Assembly: GCF_036636695.1 (NCBI RefSeq)
Contig: NZ_JAVWNW010000012.1
Reading direction: 5' to 3' (one strand)
Length of the DNA stretch: 64,000 nt
DNA from: Anaerorhabdus sp036636695
GTDB taxonomy: Bacteria; Bacillota_I; Bacilli_A; Erysipelotrichales; Erysipelotrichaceae
Shown: in pieces, positions 16,238 through 25,628 of the stretch
How the letters are laid out: each line of letters starts with the position of its first letter
How positions within the stretch are numbered: position 1 is the stretch's first letter
Notes under the pieces: generated by a model
Databases searched by the model: none
Seen by the model: the letters and a program-made list of their open reading frames with translations, nothing else
What the model was told of the DNA's origin: nothing
Made by a program: the position numbers and the translations under genes

Positions 16238-19063
16238 TTACCCTTTCTTCAGTACTCGTTTTAAATACTGACCTGTATAACTCTTTTCTACTTTTGCGAC
16301 TTGTTCTGGTGTTCCAGTTGCGACAATAGTTCCACCACCATCGCCTCCTTCAGGACCTAAATCTATTAAGTAGTCAGCACATTTAATCACATCCAAATTA
16401 TGTTCGATAATAAGTACTGTATCTCCATTATCTACTATTCTTTGTAGTACTGTCAGTAACTTTCTCACATCATGACTATGCAACCCGGTTGTTGGCTCAT
16501 CAAGAATGAAGACCGTTTTACCTGTTGCTTTCTTTTGAAGTTCACTCGCAAGTTTTACACGTTGAGCTTCTCCTCCTGATAATGTTGTACTTGATTGACC
16601 TAATTTAATATAGTCTAGCCCAACATCATGGAGTGTTTGCATCTTATCTCTAATCTTGTGAATATTATTAAAGAAAAGAATTGAGTCTTCAACCGTCATA
16701 TCTAATACATCGAAGATATTTTTATCTTTGTATGTTACTTGTAGTGTTTCATCATTATATCGTTTACCATGACATTCTTCACAAGGTACATAAACATCTG
16801 GTAAGAAGTTCATTGAAATCCTTCTTACACCATCTCCTTGGCATGCTTCACAACGTCCACCTTTAACATTGAAAGAAAAACGACCTTTGTCATATCCACG
16901 TAGTTTAGCCTCTGGTGTCATAGCGAATAAGTCACGTACATCATCAAATACGCCTGTATATGTTACTGGATTAGAACGTGGTGTTCTTCCAATTGGATCT
17001 TGACCAATCTCAATAATCTTATCAATTTCATCAAGTCCTTTAATCTCTTTATGTTTACCTGGTTTTATACGTACGCGACCAAGTGAATGTTGTACAGCTT
17101 TGCATAAGATTTCATTAACAAGGGTACTCTTACCACTTCCACTTACTCCTGTCACTACTGTCATTGTTCCAAGCGGAATCTTGACAGAAATGTTTTTCAA
17201 ATTATTTTCTGATGCCTTAATAATTTCAATAAATTTTCCATTTCCTTTTCGACGTTTTTCAGGAACTTCTATTTTGAGGGCTCCTGATAAATATTGTCCA
17301 GTAATTGATTTCTTATTTTTCATAACTTGTGTTGGTGTTCCAGAAGCAATTACTTCTCCACCATGAACTCCCGCACCTGGACCAATGTCGACAATCCAGT
17401 CACTTTCCATCATTGTCTCTTCATCATGTTCAACAACAATTAACGAGTTTCCTAAGTCACGCATATTTTTTAGCGTTTGAATTAATTTTGCATTATCTCT
17501 TTGATGTAATCCAATTGATGGTTCATCTAAAACATAGAGTACTCCCGTTAGTCTTGAACCAATTTGTGTCGCAAGACGTATACGTTGAGCTTCTCCTCCA
17601 GAAAGAGTTCCCGCCAAACGATCTAGTGTTAAATACTCTAAACCAACATCCAATAAAAAAGTTAGACGATTGCGAATTTCTTTTAAGACAAGATCTGCAA
17701 TCTTAGCTTGCATTGTATTTAGTTTTAATTGATTAACCCATTCAAGAGCTACTCGAACACTCATTTCTGTAAATTCCACAATGTTTTTATCACCGACACG
17801 AACGCATAGTGCCATCTCATTTAAACGACGACCTTTACATGTTGGACAAGTACTTTCCATCATGAATGTTTGATACCATTCTTTTGACATTGAAGAAGTT
17901 GTTTCAACATATCTTCTTTCAATTAATGTCTTCACGCCTTCAATATAATCATTACGTGAAAATTTATTTCCACTACTTGATGTAATTGAATACTCGATTG
18001 GTTGATCAGAACCATAAAGAATCATTTCTATTTGTTTCTTTGTTAATTTTTCAATAGGCTTATCTAAATCAATACCATATGTTTTACATAAAATCGCAAA
18101 TGTTTGCCATTCAATATTTGTCGAATCTACAATATTTTTATAATATACAATTCCACCTTTACGAATAGATTTACTACGATCTGGTATTAAGTAATCCACA
18201 TCTACTTCTTGTGTCACACCTAGCCCATTACATGTTGGACAAGCACCTAATGGTGCATTAAATGAGAATAAACGTGGTTCAAGATGTGGTACTGAAAATC
18301 CACATATTTTACATGCATAATTACTAGAAAATAAAAGTTCTTCTTCTGGTGTTTTCACAATTACTGTACCATCAGATTGTCGTAAAGCATTTTCAAGCGA
18401 ATCATGTAATCTTGATTTTGAATCACTACTTTTTACAATACGATCCACAACAATTTCAACTGTATGTTTTTTATTCTTTTCTAGAACTATCTCGTCTTCT
18501 AATAATTTTACTTCGCCATCTACGCGTACACGCACATAACCGTCTTTTTGCAGTTTCGCAAAGAGGTCTTTTTGTGTTCCTTTTTGTTCTTTGACAACTG
18601 GAGCTAAAATTTCTAAGCGTGTTTTATCTGGTAGTTGCATCACTCTTTCAACCATTTGTTGAATTGTTTGAGATGTAATTGGTTCATTGTGTGTTGGACA
18701 ATAAGGTGTCCCTACACGTGCATACAATAAACGCAAGTAATCATAAATCTCTGTTACTGTTCCAACTGTTGAACGCGGATTATTACTTGTAGTCTTTTGG
18801 TCAATTGAAATCGAAGGTGATAATCCTTCAATTAACTCTACATCTGGTTTTTCCACACCACCTAAAAATTGACGCGCATATGCACTTAAAGATTCAACAT
18901 AGCGACGTTGTCCTTCGGCATAAATCGTATCAAATGCTAATGACGTTTTTCCTGATCCTGATAATCCTGTCATAATGACAAGCTGATTACGCGGTATCTC
19001 TAAGTCTATATTTTTTAAGTTATTTTCTTTTGCACCTTTTATTACAATTTTATTTTGTTCCAT
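16238..19063 (-). CDS. uvrA: UvrABC excinuclease subunit A
   Basis: 941 residues from ATG 19063; a TTG 12 bp upstream opens the frame but its ribosome site is badly spaced, and 941 fits the family's usual 940. It recognises DNA lesions in nucleotide excision repair. Two ABC ATPase halves are seen: Walker A GLSGSGKTS and GVSGSGKST, signatures LSGGEAQRIRLA and LSGGEAQRVKLA. Zinc-finger cysteine pairs (CKIC...CPTC, CPTCKGRR, CEACQGDG...CEEC) are present. It is the first gene of the hprK operon. uvrB, its usual partner, is not in the window. Confidence 0.97.
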   Translation of the reverse strand: MEQNKIVIKGAKENNLKNIDLEIPRNQLVIMTGLSGSGKTSLAFDTIYAEGQRRYVESLSAYARQFLGGVEKPDVELIEGLSPSISIDQKTTSNNPRSTVGTVTEIYDYLRLLYARVGTPYCPTHNEPITSQTIQQMVERVMQLPDKTRLEILAPVVKEQKGTQKDLFAKLQKDGYVRVRVDGEVKLLEDEIVLEKNKKHTVEIVVDRIVKSSDSKSRLHDSLENALRQSDGTVIVKTPEEELLFSSNYACKICGFSVPHLEPRLFSFNAPLGACPTCNGLGVTQEVDVDYLIPDRSKSIRKGGIVYYKNIVDSTNIEWQTFAILCKTYGIDLDKPIEKLTKKQIEMILYGSDQPIEYSITSSSGNKFSRNDYIEGVKTLIERRYVETTSSMSKEWYQTFMMESTCPTCKGRRLNEMALCVRVGDKNIVEFTEMSVRVALEWVNQLKLNTMQAKIADLVLKEIRNRLTFLLDVGLEYLTLDRLAGTLSGGEAQRIRLATQIGSRLTGVLYVLDEPSIGLHQRDNAKLIQTLKNMRDLGNSLIVVEHDEETMMESDWIVDIGPGAGVHGGEVIASGTPTQVMKNKKSITGQYLSGALKIEVPEKRRKGNGKFIEIIKASENNLKNISVKIPLGTMTVVTGVSGSGKSTLVNEILCKAVQHSLGRVRIKPGKHKEIKGLDEIDKIIEIGQDPIGRTPRSNPVTYTGVFDDVRDLFAMTPEAKLRGYDKGRFSFNVKGGRCEACQGDGVRRISMNFLPDVYVPCEECHGKRYNDETLQVTYKDKNIFDVLDMTVEDSILFFNNIHKIRDKMQTLHDVGLDYIKLGQSSTTLSGGEAQRVKLASELQKKATGKTVFILDEPTTGLHSHDVRKLLTVLQRIVDNGDTVLIIEHNLDVIKCADYLIDLGPEGGDGGGTIVATGTPEQVAKVEKSYTGQYLKRVLKKG

Positions 19064-19085
19064 AATTTCACCCAATTCCTGTTCT

Positions 19086-19114
19086 ATTATACTATTTCAG
19101 ACATCATTTCACAA
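19086..19114 (-). promoter_or_regulatory. Predicted promoter of the uvrA operon
   Basis: On the minus strand: TTGTGA (19114-19109), 17 bp, TATAAT (19091-19086), 23 bp before the uvrA start. I see no convincing LexA box. The remainder up to yigZ (19115-19260) has small hairpins (GACAT/ATGTC, AGCC/GGCT) that I cannot assign. Confidence 0.6.
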
Positions 19115-19263
19115 TTGAAAGGACCAGCTACTTTTTCATAAGTTGACATACATAAATGTCTACTTTAGCCTTTAAATAGGCTCTTTCCTTCACTTTTATG
19201 TCTTTGTACACTATCATATTTTCACATGTGCTTGAATTAATTTCAAGTTATTTTACACCAATT

Positions 19264-19292
19264 TTACCTCTTTTGGTGAAGAATGTTATAAT
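19264..19292 (+). promoter_or_regulatory. Predicted extended -10 promoter of yigZ
   Basis: TGT-TATAAT with -10 at 19287-19292 and a weak -35 TTACCT 17 bp upstream, 24 bp before the yigZ ATG. Confidence 0.5.
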
Positions 19293-19315
19293 ATTTGAAA
19301 ATGAAAGGAGCTCGT

Positions 19316-19924
19316 ATGCGTTTAAAAGAAGAATTCTCACATACAATCATCATTGAAAAATCTGAATTTATCTGTTATTTAGGGCGTGCTTTCACTGAAA
19401 TAGAAGCGCGTGAATTTATCCAAAAGATTCGCAAAGAACACCGAGATGCAACTCATTGTTGTACTGCTTTTGTCCTTGGTGAAAGAAATGAAATCATGCG
19501 TTCAAATGATGATGGTGAGCCCACCGGCACTGCTGGATCTCCTATGTTAGATGCTCTTTGTAAGAGTGGTCTTACAAATTGTTGTGCTTGTGTTGTTCGT
19601 TATTTTGGTGGGATTAAACTTGGTGCAGGTGGTTTGATTCGTGCCTATTCAAAAAGTGTATCCGAGGCCATACATCTTGCTCCTAAAGTAGAAACAGTCC
19701 TTATGAATCGATACACTTGTACATTTAGTTATGATTGGGTCAATAAACTAGACTTTTTCATGAAAGATAATTGTGACATCCTTGATAAAACATATGATGT
19801 GGATGTTACTTATACATTCTTAACAAAAGATTTAAACTATCATGATAAATTAATTGAATACTCTAATGGGCAACTTCATCCTTTGTGTATTGAACAAAGC
19901 CTCGTTGAAAGAAATTGTGATTAA
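19316..19924 (+). CDS. yigZ: YigZ/IMPACT family protein
   Basis: 202 residues from ATG 19316, which has AAAGGAG 6 bp upstream; an earlier in-frame ATG lacks a site. The N-terminal UPF0029 domain shows the family signature DDGEPTGTAGSPMLDAL and VVRYFGGIKLGAGGLIRAYS. A C-terminal DUF1949 domain follows. The eukaryotic homologue IMPACT regulates translation through GCN1/GCN2; the bacterial role is not settled. The stop codon directly abuts the stop of convergent glmS. Confidence 0.9.
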   Translation: MRLKEEFSHTIIIEKSEFICYLGRAFTEIEAREFIQKIRKEHRDATHCCTAFVLGERNEIMRSNDDGEPTGTAGSPMLDALCKSGLTNCCACVVRYFGGIKLGAGGLIRAYSKSVSEAIHLAPKVETVLMNRYTCTFSYDWVNKLDFFMKDNCDILDKTYDVDVTYTFLTKDLNYHDKLIEYSNGQLHPLCIEQSLVERNCD

Positions 19925-21736
19925 TTATTCCACCGTAACTGATTTCGCAAGATTTCTTGGTTGATCAATATCACAGCCAAGTTTCTTTGCAACAGTGTAA
20001 GCTAGAAGTTGATAAGGGAGAATTGATACAATTCCCTGTAGTACATCATGTACTTTAGGCAGAAGAATTACGGCACTAGCATCCATTAAATTTGAATATA
20101 AATCCTCACGAATTAGTAGGAACACTTTTGCACCACGTGTTTCTACTTCTTTTGTGTTGGAAATGCTTTTTAGTACTAGATCAGGATTTGTAATACATGT
20201 AATCACTGGTGTATCTTTTTCTATTAAAGAAATTGTTCCATGTTTTAATTCCCCTGCTGCATATGCTTCTGAATGAATATATGATATTTCTTTTAGCTTT
20301 AATGAACCTTCTAATGATAATGCATAATCCAACCCTCGCCCTAAGAAAAATACATGATTATGGTGTTGAATCGTATCAGCAATTTTTTCAACACTTGTCT
20401 GATTAATATATTTTTTCATTAAAAGTGGTAATCGTTCTATTTCATTCTCAATTGCCAATTTTTCTTCCCTAGACAATTTATTTTCTTCCATCGCTTTTTT
20501 AAGACATAATAAACTCAATACCGCAACTTGACTACAATATGCTTTCGTTGTTGCGACAGATATTTCTTTTCCTGCAAGTGTTGGTAAAAATACTTTTGCC
20601 TCTTTCGCAAGACTTGAGCCTAAAACATTCACAATCGCAAAGGTATCAATACCTTTCTCATTACACATTCGAAGTGCCGCAAGTGTATCAGCTGTTTCAC
20701 CTGATTGCGAAATAAATACTACTGCAGTATCATCATCTAAAATTGGATTACTATAGCGGAATTCACTTGCCAGTTCTGTCGAAGAGATGACCCTTGCTTT
20801 CTGTTCCATTAATGTTTTCGCAATCATTCCCGCATGATATGCTGAACCACATCCTACAAATACGAAGCGTTTATACTTTTTAAGACTTGGCATAGTATCA
20901 TTCAAATCGGTTAATGACTTTTTCATATAATGATGAAATGTCTTTTTGATTACCATTGGTTCTTCATGTATTTCTTTCATCAAGAATGTATCATATCCAT
21001 CCTTCTGAATCTCTTCAAGCGATAGTGTTGCCTCTTTTGATTCCCTTTTAACTTCGTTTCCTTCTTCATCAATAATCGTAATTCCAGTGACATCAAGAAT
21101 TGCTATTTCATTCTCATTCAATTCTAAAACACGATTTGTAGTTTCGAGGAATGCACTACAATCACTCGCAAGAAAAACAATATTTTTTCCTTCACCAAGT
21201 AATAATGGACTATCTTTTCTTATTGCATAAATCTTATCTAACTCATCATCAAAAAATATGCCAAAAGCATAACTTCCTTTTAAAATCGTACATGCTTTTT
21301 GAATAGCTTCTATTTTATTGTTTGTTTTATTCATGCAGTCATTAAGTACCGCACACGCAACTTCTGTATCCGTTTCTGTTTTAAAAGTCACACCTTGCAT
21401 TTCATAAAATTTTCTTAGTTCATGACTATTTTCAATAATGCCATTATGTACTAATGTAACTCTTTCAATTTGATGAGGATGAGCATTTACATCATTGGGT
21501 TCACCATGCGTTGCCCATCTTGTATGCGCTAATCCACTCGTTCCTTCAAGTGATTTATCTAATTTATCTTCTAGTACTTTGACTTTTCCTTTTGTCTTAT
21601 AAAGTGCCATCTCCTGATTATGTACTAAGGCAATACCACAACTATCATATCCACGATATTCTAGTTTTTTTAAACCCTCAATTAAAACAGCAGCTTTAGT
21701 ATTTTCACTGCTTACAAATCCTATTATTCCACACAT
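19925..21736 (-). CDS. glmS: Glutamine-fructose-6-phosphate aminotransferase (isomerizing)
   Basis: 603 residues. It makes glucosamine-6-phosphate from fructose-6-phosphate and glutamine, the first step toward UDP-GlcNAc. The N-terminal glutaminase starts MCGIIGF with catalytic Cys2 and has LAHTRWATHG. Two SIS isomerase domains follow (GCGSAYHAGMIAKTL, SQSGETADTLAALR), and the C-terminus DQPRNLAKSVTVE is the canonical glmS ending. The 5' leader is a glmS ribozyme, giving feedback by GlcN6P. Confidence 0.98.
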   Translation of the reverse strand: MCGIIGFVSSENTKAAVLIEGLKKLEYRGYDSCGIALVHNQEMALYKTKGKVKVLEDKLDKSLEGTSGLAHTRWATHGEPNDVNAHPHQIERVTLVHNGIIENSHELRKFYEMQGVTFKTETDTEVACAVLNDCMNKTNNKIEAIQKACTILKGSYAFGIFFDDELDKIYAIRKDSPLLLGEGKNIVFLASDCSAFLETTNRVLELNENEIAILDVTGITIIDEEGNEVKRESKEATLSLEEIQKDGYDTFLMKEIHEEPMVIKKTFHHYMKKSLTDLNDTMPSLKKYKRFVFVGCGSAYHAGMIAKTLMEQKARVISSTELASEFRYSNPILDDDTAVVFISQSGETADTLAALRMCNEKGIDTFAIVNVLGSSLAKEAKVFLPTLAGKEISVATTKAYCSQVAVLSLLCLKKAMEENKLSREEKLAIENEIERLPLLMKKYINQTSVEKIADTIQHHNHVFFLGRGLDYALSLEGSLKLKEISYIHSEAYAAGELKHGTISLIEKDTPVITCITNPDLVLKSISNTKEVETRGAKVFLLIREDLYSNLMDASAVILLPKVHDVLQGIVSILPYQLLAYTVAKKLGCDIDQPRNLAKSVTVE

Positions 21737-21738
21737 AA

Positions 21739-21781
21739 AAACGTCGCTCCTCCATTAGCAAAAAAACACTAATGTGGTTAA
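21739..21781 (-). promoter_or_regulatory. Hairpin enclosing the glmS Shine-Dalgarno site
   Basis: Downstream of the ribozyme core, AAAACGTCG pairs with CGACGTTTT and CATTAG with CTAATG. The GGAGGAG ribosome site is left in the internal loop between the two stems, and the glmS ATG follows immediately. It may limit translation or separate ribozyme and ribosome; this is inference. Confidence 0.45.
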
Positions 21782-21920
21782 CGACGTTTTGTTGTAGTAT
21801 TAATTCTACTTTTTGTTCGTCATTATCTCGGTGCACATTCACCGTAACAGTACCCGCCGAATCTTTCGATAATCTGTTATCCTCGTCAACACAATGTGTC
21901 CTGGCGCTCAATAGAACTTA
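21772..21920 (-). ncRNA. glmS ribozyme (GlcN6P-activated self-cleaving riboswitch)
   Basis: The leader shows the conserved glmS ribozyme elements in order: the cleavage site A|GCGCCAG (cut between 21908 and 21907), GTTGACGAGG, ATTATCGAAAGATTCGGCGGGT, and the 3' core GTGCACCGAGATAATGACGAACAAAAAGTAG. In this family GlcN6P acts as a cofactor for self-cleavage, which destabilises glmS mRNA. The 3' limit is approximate. It sits directly upstream of glmS on the same strand. Confidence 0.95.
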
Positions 21921-21957
21921 TCTATCGATCCTCCTCGATAAAATTCTACCTTTGCAC

Positions 21958-21986
21958 ATTATAACAACTCATCTTTTTTAATGCAA
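21958..21986 (-). promoter_or_regulatory. Predicted promoter of the glmS ribozyme transcript
   Basis: On the minus strand: TTGCAT (21986-21981), 17 bp, extended -10 TGT-TATAAT (21963-21958), about 50 bp upstream of the ribozyme cleavage site. Confidence 0.7.
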
Positions 21987-22052
21987 CCCAAACAAAAACA
22001 CCATTTTATTTATTCATCGCGAATAAACCAATGATGTCTTATGCTGTATTAA

Positions 22053-22895
22053 CTAATCTAATTCTTCTTCCTTTTTTTCTGAAGGAAGGTTCTCTCCACT
22101 ACAACGCCATAATTCGCTAAATGCGACAAATGGTATTGCTTTACTATATTCTCTTGCTTGAGCTCTTTGTTTCTTTACATCACCTTCGTAGCGTGTTTGC
22201 AGAATTGCTTTATTAACCATGTATTGCACATATACTAGTTTCTTTAATAAGAACCAGCGTGCTACTGTTCGCTTAATTTCTTCTGTTTTATCTTCCAATG
22301 GACGAATTCTATCGAAAGCTGTTTCTTTAATCGCATTAGCTTCTTCCATTGCCGCATCTTTCAACTCTTCATAATTTGGATATACTTCGTGGTCAATTTC
22401 TTTTTGAATAATTCCCGCACGTTTTTCAAAAGCTTCACGTGCTGCTAGTACAACACGATCGCCATTTCTAGTATCCATAGTCACGATGTTGTTTTTAAAT
22501 GCTTCAAACAATCCAGTTGGTTCAGTAAAACAAAAATACAGTGACTTAGCATATAGGTAACTTGATTTACCTTGCCCTGTAAGTATAAACAATCTTTCAT
22601 CATCATTTTGTTGAAGATAAAGCAAATATGGACAAATGAGTGGTTTCCCCTCCAGTTTAAATGCATCCTTATATCCAATAATTTGATTTGATACTACATC
22701 TTTATTTATACCTAAGTTTAGTCCTGCACAAATTCGTGCATTCGGGTGAAGCTCTAAGATTTGTTGGAAAAAAGCTGGGAGATTTTCTTCGTGACTTTCT
22801 AGATAATGTAAATAGTCTTCTAGGTACCCATTGAAGACGCAATCATTTCCATTTTTTCGAGTGTCGACGAAGGCTGTTAGTATTTCATAAATCAC
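22053..22895 (-). CDS. Hypothetical protein, family not recognised
   Basis: 280 residues with no signal peptide or membrane segment. The N-terminal half (MIYEILTAFVDTRKNGNDCVFNGYLEDYLHYL, KPLICPYLLYLQQNDDERLFILTGQG) looks globular. The middle (EELKDAAMEEANAIKETAFDRIRPLEDKTEEIKRTVARWFLLKKL) is strongly helical and could be coiled coil. The tail SEKKEEELD is acidic. I do not recognise a domain. It reads away from addB and toward glmS, but the ribozyme has its own promoter. The low-complexity tail and normal codon use suggest a real, lineage-specific gene. Confidence 0.65.
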   Translation of the reverse strand: MIYEILTAFVDTRKNGNDCVFNGYLEDYLHYLESHEENLPAFFQQILELHPNARICAGLNLGINKDVVSNQIIGYKDAFKLEGKPLICPYLLYLQQNDDERLFILTGQGKSSYLYAKSLYFCFTEPTGLFEAFKNNIVTMDTRNGDRVVLAAREAFEKRAGIIQKEIDHEVYPNYEELKDAAMEEANAIKETAFDRIRPLEDKTEEIKRTVARWFLLKKLVYVQYMVNKAILQTRYEGDVKKQRAQAREYSKAIPFVAFSELWRCSGENLPSEKKEEELD

Positions 22896-23003
22896 AGCTT
22901 ATCCTCCTGTCAACTATATGTTTATACGCATTTATTATAGCCTATTTATCACAAATGTGACAATAAAAGTTTTGGTTGTGATAAAATTAAGGCGGTGATA
23001 AAT

Positions 23004-25628
23004 TTGAAAACAACCTGGGTAAATTCATCAAGTAAAGATGCAATCATTCTTAAACTACTTGATAATTATGAAGAATCTGTATTAACCGAGTTCAAATGGA
23101 CTCCTTTTCGAAGTTGGTTAACTGCGTCACTTCCAACCGAAATACCCACACATGTATTAATCTACAGTTATTACAAAAAGCTTATAAATAAAGGCGAAAA
23201 CTATCCTATTTATGGAAAAATGTTTAGCTTTTATAACTTTTCTAGACAGCTTATTTCTTTTGCGAAAGAGATGGCTTTATATAAAATTTCTATCGCTGAT
23301 CTACCTAGTGAAACCAGTAGTGATAAAGAGTTAAAGTCGTTATTACAACTATGTCTTAAAGAAAACCTATCCGAAAAAAATTTAGCAGATTTAATTGAAA
23401 AAGACTTTGATTTAACAAATATTGTCACAACACATCCATTTTTACCAGATTATTTTGATTATTCTTTACATAAAAAATTCGTTGATCAGGGTATAGAATC
23501 TATCAATTTATTTGATGTAACTCCTAAAAGTGAAAGTTATCGTCATGCTTTAAACCCTCGCATAGAAATAGAAAGTATTGCACAGGAAATCATTCGTGAT
23601 CAGATAAGTGCACAAGATATTTTAATTATTTGTGCTGACTCTTCTTATTATGATGTAATAAAACAAATTTTTGACCGCTATAAAATACCTCATGGATTTG
23701 CCCATAAAAGTCATCTATCTCGCGTAGCTGTTGCCGCAACAGCTTACTTAAATTGTTTTATTAAAAAAGATGTTGCTTCACTTATCCATGCATTTGAACA
23801 AAATTGTTTCTCTACATCGATTAATAATCCATGTTTAAATTATATAAATCAATTCATTTTTAAACTTGAGGATTGTACTTATGAACATCATACAATCTCA
23901 AATGAATTAAATCAGGAGTTATTAAATAGAAATGAATTATCTCTATTACTTGAGGAGGAAAAGGAATTCAACCTATTTATTCAAAAAAATGCTGATATTA
24001 TCAACTTAATCCTTACTCAAAATAACCCAAAAGAAATCTTACATATTGTTTTCAATCAATGTGTAGAACATTTCAAGAATACTGAATATTTTAAAGAAGT
24101 TTACACAGTTAAAAATACCATTGAAGAATTATCTACTTATCTTGAAACAATGGACGACTTACTTTATCTTGTTGATTGTTTGAGTCAAACAATGGTTAAT
24201 GAAGAATCAAGTGTATTAGGACGTGTTGGTATTACCGATTGCACTCATCCTTTACCTTCAAGAAAACGTAGCTATGTTGTTGGTGCAAGCCAAAGAAACT
24301 TCCCTGCTTTTTCTTCTTATAGTGGAATTTTTGATGAATCTTATCGTGCTAAAACGCCTTTCCCTTCTATGCAAGATCGCTTTGACGCTTATATGAATCA
24401 ACTTAAATGGATTGAGCACAGTGCTACTGATGAATTATATTACACTTATTCTGTACTTGATTACCAAGGAAAAAAATCAGAAAGTGCTTTTGAAATTGAG
24501 TCAAAATTCTCTTCAATAGGTGAACTAAACTGTAACTCCAATAATTATCGATTTATTGAAAAGCATACGTTAAGTCCTGAAATTGCACAGTCTCTTTTCT
24601 TCAAAGATGATTTATTGCATGGTAGTATTTCTTCCTTTGAAAAATATTTTGAATGTCCATATGCCTATTTCGTTAACTATGGATTACGTGTTAATGAACA
24701 ATCGCGTACAGAGTTAGCTGCAAATACCATTGGAAGTATTCAACATGCAATTCTTGAACATGCTTGTCGAACTTATGGTAAAGATTACGCCAAAATCACA
24801 AGAGAAGAAATGTTGGCAATCGCTCAGGGTCAAATTTCATTACTTAAAACATTGCTTCCTAAAGAAGTATTAAAAATTAACTGTATCATCACTAAAATGA
24901 TTGATAATCTACAAATATCTTTTGAATTTCTTGCAGATATGGAATTAAATACATCCTTTATTCCATCTCATTTTGAATACAAATTTACTTCTACTTATTT
25001 TGAACATATCAAAATTAATGGATACATCGATAGAATAGATTTCGCATCCAATTTATTACGTATTATTGACTACAAGAGCAGTTCAAAATCAATTACTGAA
25101 ACTTCCTTCAAGGCTGGGCTTAAACTTCAATTACTCACCTATTTAATTCTTGCGACAAAAGAATTTGATAGAGAACCTTGTGGTGCTTATTATTATTCAT
25201 TAAAAAATGACAATATTGATATTGCCGCTGCAAAAGTAACACGTGGTAATCTTGTGGAATTTACAGAGGAAGATTATCATCAAAACTTTATGAAAAATCA
25301 TCGTTTATCTGGATGGACTTTTAATGAAAGTGAATTACTTGACTATGATGGTCGCCATTGTGTTGGTATTCGTACTTCATCGAAAGGATTATCCTTTACA
25401 ATTTATGATTTCAACTTAATTGATCAAGTACTTAAAGAACTCTACCAACTTCTTGTAGATAAACTTCAACAAGGTCTTATTCCTGTTGATCCTGTTGAAG
25501 GAGCTTGTACCTATTGTAAATATCAAACAATATGTCGATTCAAAGGAGAACAAAGAAAAGAGAAAGCACTTGTTTATGCTGATTGTTCTTTGAAGAAAGG
25601 AAGTGATACTGATGAAATGGAATCCTGA
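23004..25628 (+). CDS. rexB: AddB/RexB-type subunit of the ATP-dependent DNA-end-processing nuclease
   Basis: 874 residues from TTG 23004. The near-perfect ribosome site AAGGCGGTGAT fits this start better than GTG 22995. With AddA it resects double-strand breaks for RecA. I see no Walker A, as in RexB, so the helicase part is degenerate. The C-terminal RecB-like nuclease is clear: RIDFASNLLRIIDYKSS. The four iron-sulfur cysteines are present: one in FECPYAYFVNYGL and three in CTYCKYQTIC. At 874 residues it is shorter than Bacillus AddB (about 1160). It overlaps addA by 17 bp. Confidence 0.88.
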   Translation: MKTTWVNSSSKDAIILKLLDNYEESVLTEFKWTPFRSWLTASLPTEIPTHVLIYSYYKKLINKGENYPIYGKMFSFYNFSRQLISFAKEMALYKISIADLPSETSSDKELKSLLQLCLKENLSEKNLADLIEKDFDLTNIVTTHPFLPDYFDYSLHKKFVDQGIESINLFDVTPKSESYRHALNPRIEIESIAQEIIRDQISAQDILIICADSSYYDVIKQIFDRYKIPHGFAHKSHLSRVAVAATAYLNCFIKKDVASLIHAFEQNCFSTSINNPCLNYINQFIFKLEDCTYEHHTISNELNQELLNRNELSLLLEEEKEFNLFIQKNADIINLILTQNNPKEILHIVFNQCVEHFKNTEYFKEVYTVKNTIEELSTYLETMDDLLYLVDCLSQTMVNEESSVLGRVGITDCTHPLPSRKRSYVVGASQRNFPAFSSYSGIFDESYRAKTPFPSMQDRFDAYMNQLKWIEHSATDELYYTYSVLDYQGKKSESAFEIESKFSSIGELNCNSNNYRFIEKHTLSPEIAQSLFFKDDLLHGSISSFEKYFECPYAYFVNYGLRVNEQSRTELAANTIGSIQHAILEHACRTYGKDYAKITREEMLAIAQGQISLLKTLLPKEVLKINCIITKMIDNLQISFEFLADMELNTSFIPSHFEYKFTSTYFEHIKINGYIDRIDFASNLLRIIDYKSSSKSITETSFKAGLKLQLLTYLILATKEFDREPCGAYYYSLKNDNIDIAAAKVTRGNLVEFTEEDYHQNFMKNHRLSGWTFNESELLDYDGRHCVGIRTSSKGLSFTIYDFNLIDQVLKELYQLLVDKLQQGLIPVDPVEGACTYCKYQTICRFKGEQRKEKALVYADCSLKKGSDTDEMES

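Noticed and set aside
19120..19200. Hairpins and a TTGACA between uvrA and yigZ as a possible RNA gene
   Set aside because: No matching -10 box at proper spacing and no terminator; not enough to call.
21705..21911. Open frame of 68 codons upstream of glmS
   Set aside because: It lies inside the glmS ribozyme and its 3' hairpin; the sequence is explained by the RNA.
22995..25628. RexB lacking a Walker A motif treated as a damaged AddB
   Set aside because: Loss of the helicase motif is normal for RexB-type subunits; the nuclease and cysteine motifs are intact.
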